Origin: Chersky-840 sp035532735
GTDB taxonomy: Bacteria > Actinomycetota > Acidimicrobiia > Acidimicrobiales > UBA8190
Direction: 5' to 3'
NCBI GenBank assembly: GCA_035532735.1
Contig: DATKQM010000009.1
Location: 1-7,535, forward strand
Length of the DNA: 7,535 nt
This document shows, in pieces, positions 6,521-7,535 of this stretch (positions are counted from its first letter, which is position 1; each line of letters opens with the position of its first letter). Under the pieces are notes generated by a model that saw only the letters and a program-made list of their open reading frames with translations, was not told the DNA's origin and made no database searches. Position numbers and translations under genes: made by a program.

Positions 6521-6993
6521 GGACTTTTGGGACTCCGAGCGGCCTCCCGACGGGCGAGAGCTCGCTCGACCGAGCGAGGATGGACCTCGATCCCGAAGCG
6601 CTGCCCCACCGCGTCGGCCAGGGCGGTCGAGCCCAGCGCCGGATCGGCGGCCAAGAGCGTTTGGGCATGGTCGAGCACCTCGTCGGTGAGCTTGTGCGCC
6701 CGACGCGGCCCCGGCTTCGCCGGGAGCAGTCCGGCCAGCCCACTCTCGGCCAAGGCGCTCGCCGCGGTGTAATAGGTCTGACGCGAGAGCCCAAAGGCGT
6801 CCGCGGCGGCACGCACTGAGGCGTCGCCGGTCTCGACCTTGCGCACCATCTCGTACTTGACCTGGACAAGGTCGCGGGCGTCGAAGAACTCCGAGGAGAC
6901 GAACGCCTCGTCGCGCACCGTCTCTGGGTGCGCGTTGAGGGTCCTTGAACGGGCCAGCTCGGCCGCCTTCGGATCGGATTTCCCTCTGGCCAT
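6517..6993 (-). CDS. Two-helix-turn-helix DNA-binding protein of the serine recombinase element
   Basis: This 158-residue protein resembles the DNA-binding half of transposases such as those of IS630 or IS481 type, without any catalytic domain. The first HTH spans about 43-85 (VQVKYEMVRKVETGDASVRAAADAFGLSRQTYY). A proline/basic linker (LLPAKPGPRRAHKL) leads to a second winged-helix-like segment at about 102-147 (ALADAVGQRFGIEVHPRSVERAL). ATG at 6993 has a strong ribosome site, GGGGAGG, five bases upstream. It lies between the DUF5372-like gene and the frameshifted small ORF, all on one strand, as an accessory gene of the recombinase. A role as regulator or as recombination directionality or end-binding factor is plausible but inferred. 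Confidence 0.75.
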   Translation of the reverse strand: MARGKSDPKAAELARSRTLNAHPETVRDEAFVSSEFFDARDLVQVKYEMVRKVETGDASVRAAADAFGLSRQTYYTAASALAESGLAGLLPAKPGPRRAHKLTDEVLDHAQTLLAADPALGSTALADAVGQRFGIEVHPRSVERALARREAARSPKSP

Positions 6994-7010
6994 GGCACCT
7001 CCCCGGAAGT

Positions 7011-7165
7011 AGTGTCCAGTCTATTATGCTGCATCGCCCCGAGGACCGGGTGGATGGTCGGTCGATAATCCCACATTTATCCCCTGTAACTGGACGTCCA
7101 AGGCCAGCCGGGGGCGTGGCCCAGCACAGGAGCCGTCGCACCCCTCGCAAAATCGACTGGACACT
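7011..7165. repeat. 155 bp intergenic segment bounded by 19 bp inverted repeats
   Basis: The plus strand at 7011-7029 and the minus strand at 7165-7147 both read AGTGTCCAGTC[T/G]ATT[A/T]TGC, 17 of 19 matching and the first 11 perfect. One end overlaps the TGA of the DUF5372-like gene and the other lies just before the ribosome site of the HTH gene. A third GTCCAGT occurs on the minus strand inside the segment, within the palindrome TGGACGTCCA (7091-7100). The segment holds no gene. It must contain the promoter or operator of the HTH gene if there is one; TTGGAC and TAAATG 16 bases apart on the minus strand (7100 and 7078) are a weak candidate. A small IR-bounded insertion, a recombinase-binding region or a regulator site pair are all possible. 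Confidence 0.65.
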
Positions 7166-7461
7166 CACGGCGAATTCCTCTTGACACTCGGTGGGCCGCC
7201 GGCGGCAAGCTGGGCCACCAGGTCGGCCAAGGCCACGAGATCTGCGAGGTGGAAGGGCGAGCGACCGGCTGAGACCACCACGAAGGGATCTGGCGCCACC
7301 GCGTCGGTCCACTCCGCAGGCAGCGACACCAGCGCACCGTCGGGGTCATAGACGTAGACCCGGTCGGCCCGCCAGTTCTTGCGTCGCTTGACGAACTCGA
7401 GCTCCCGGCCCGTGAGGGGGTGGAACGGGTGGGTTACACGGACCAGCTCCCGATTAGCCAC
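7165..7461 (-). CDS. DUF5372 / Y4bD-type small protein
   Basis: This 98-residue protein carries the motifs I associate with the DUF5372 (Y4bD/Y4pK) family: VTHPFHPLTGRELEFVKRRKNW at 9-30, DRVYVYDPDG at 33-42, and SLPAEWTDAVAPDPFVVVSAGRS at 46-68. A short Leu/Ala helix follows (71-87). Proteins of this family are small, of unknown function, and occur beside serine recombinases in mobile elements. The GTG start at 7461 has GAGG only two to three bases upstream, which is close. ATG codons just before it are in other frames. It is the first gene of the outer element and starts about 30 bases inside the right boundary. Its stop codon overlaps the inverted repeat at 7165. Confidence 0.75.
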   Translation of the reverse strand: MANRELVRVTHPFHPLTGRELEFVKRRKNWRADRVYVYDPDGALVSLPAEWTDAVAPDPFVVVSAGRSPFHLADLVALADLVAQLAAGGPPSVKRNSP

Positions 7462-7490
7462 ATCCTCGACATCGGGTGCATTTGACGGTG

Positions 7491-7500
7491 TTGTCCAACG
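7491..7500 (+). repeat. 10 bp direct repeat, right copy
   Basis: This TTGTCCAACG matches 4-13 and begins the conserved Leu-Ser-Asn codons of the ISL3 transposase fragment. It sets the likely right boundary of the outer element at 7490. Confidence 0.65.
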
Positions 7501-7535
7501 CGTTGATCGAGAGCACCAACACCAAGCTGCGGGTG
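7491..7535 (+). pseudogene. ISL3-family transposase, C-terminal fragment running out of the window
   Basis: The 15 codons translate to LSNALIESTNTKLRV. The motif LSNxxxEsTNtKxR is the conserved block near the C-terminus of ISL3-family DDE transposases, normally followed by an AFGF motif, which would lie beyond the window. Upstream of 7491 the frame gives HPRHRVHLTV, which has no ISL3 character and belongs to the inserted element. The gene is therefore cut here, with its other part expected to the left of base 13. The strand is opposite to that of the element's own genes. Confidence 0.75.

Larger units (their letters stand above)
14..7490. mobile_element. Serine recombinase element (Y4b/DUF5372 type), itself interrupted by a Tn554-type element
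   Basis: The element is bounded by the 10 bp direct repeats and sits inside an ISL3 transposase reading frame. It carries four minus-strand genes in order: DUF5372-like protein, HTH protein, a small frameshifted ORF, and a large serine recombinase whose stop lies 8 bases inside the left boundary. Without the inner element it would be about 3.46 kb. From memory, a related gene set (y4bA to y4bD, also y4pH to y4pK) occurs as a repeated unit on the Rhizobium plasmid pNGR234a. I rely on the DUF5372/Y4bD resemblance for that and could not check it. The ends show no clear long inverted repeat, which fits a serine rather than a DDE enzyme. The boundaries are inferred from the repeats alone. Confidence 0.6.

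Noticed and set aside
1..7535. CRISPR array, tRNA or other RNA genes, toxin-antitoxin or defence cargo
   Set aside because: No regularly spaced repeats, tRNA-like cloverleaf or recognisable cargo protein was found; essentially all coding space is taken by recombination genes.

Overview
This 7.5 kb window is almost entirely mobile DNA. It reads as a three-layer nest of mobile elements from a high-GC bacterium. Actinobacteria are likely, judging by GC-ending codons, Arg/Ala-rich proteins and GTG/TTG starts, but the host cannot be fixed from this sequence. All main genes lie on the minus strand.

Outer layer: the last 45 bases encode, on the plus strand, the conserved LSNALIESTNTKLRV motif of ISL3-family transposases. 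The first 10 bases of that motif (TTGTCCAACG, 7491-7500) recur at 4-13. The bases between (about 14-7490) therefore look like one element inserted into an ISL3 transposase gene.

Middle layer: this element carries, in transcription order, a DUF5372/Y4bD-type small protein (7461-7165), a two-HTH protein (6993-6517), a probably frameshifted 105-codon gene (6520-6204), and a large serine recombinase (start 6165, stop 22). A 155 bp stretch bounded by 19 bp inverted repeats separates the first two genes.

Inner layer: the serine recombinase gene is cut in two by a cargo-free Tn554-type element (about 1738-5748 plus one 6 bp core). It encodes TnpA and TnpB (tyrosine recombinases) and TnpC (DUF6262 HTH/coiled coil), tightly overlapping and co-oriented with the host gene. 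Removing it restores one 2127-nt frame (708 aa plus stop). At the joint the conserved NDRLLLGLKGTMSEAE motif reappears. The two element ends carry inverted 10 bp arms (TTATCTGGAT and TTATCTGTAT) that in a circular form would flank a 6 bp core. The two cores (TTGGGC at the left junction, CTCGGC at the right) differ, yet both encode Leu-Gly in the host frame. This suggests coupling-sequence transposition between homologous serine recombinase genes.

The most interesting inference is that both insertions sit inside conserved codons of another mobile element's recombinase or transposase gene, so these elements may specialise in parasitising other elements.
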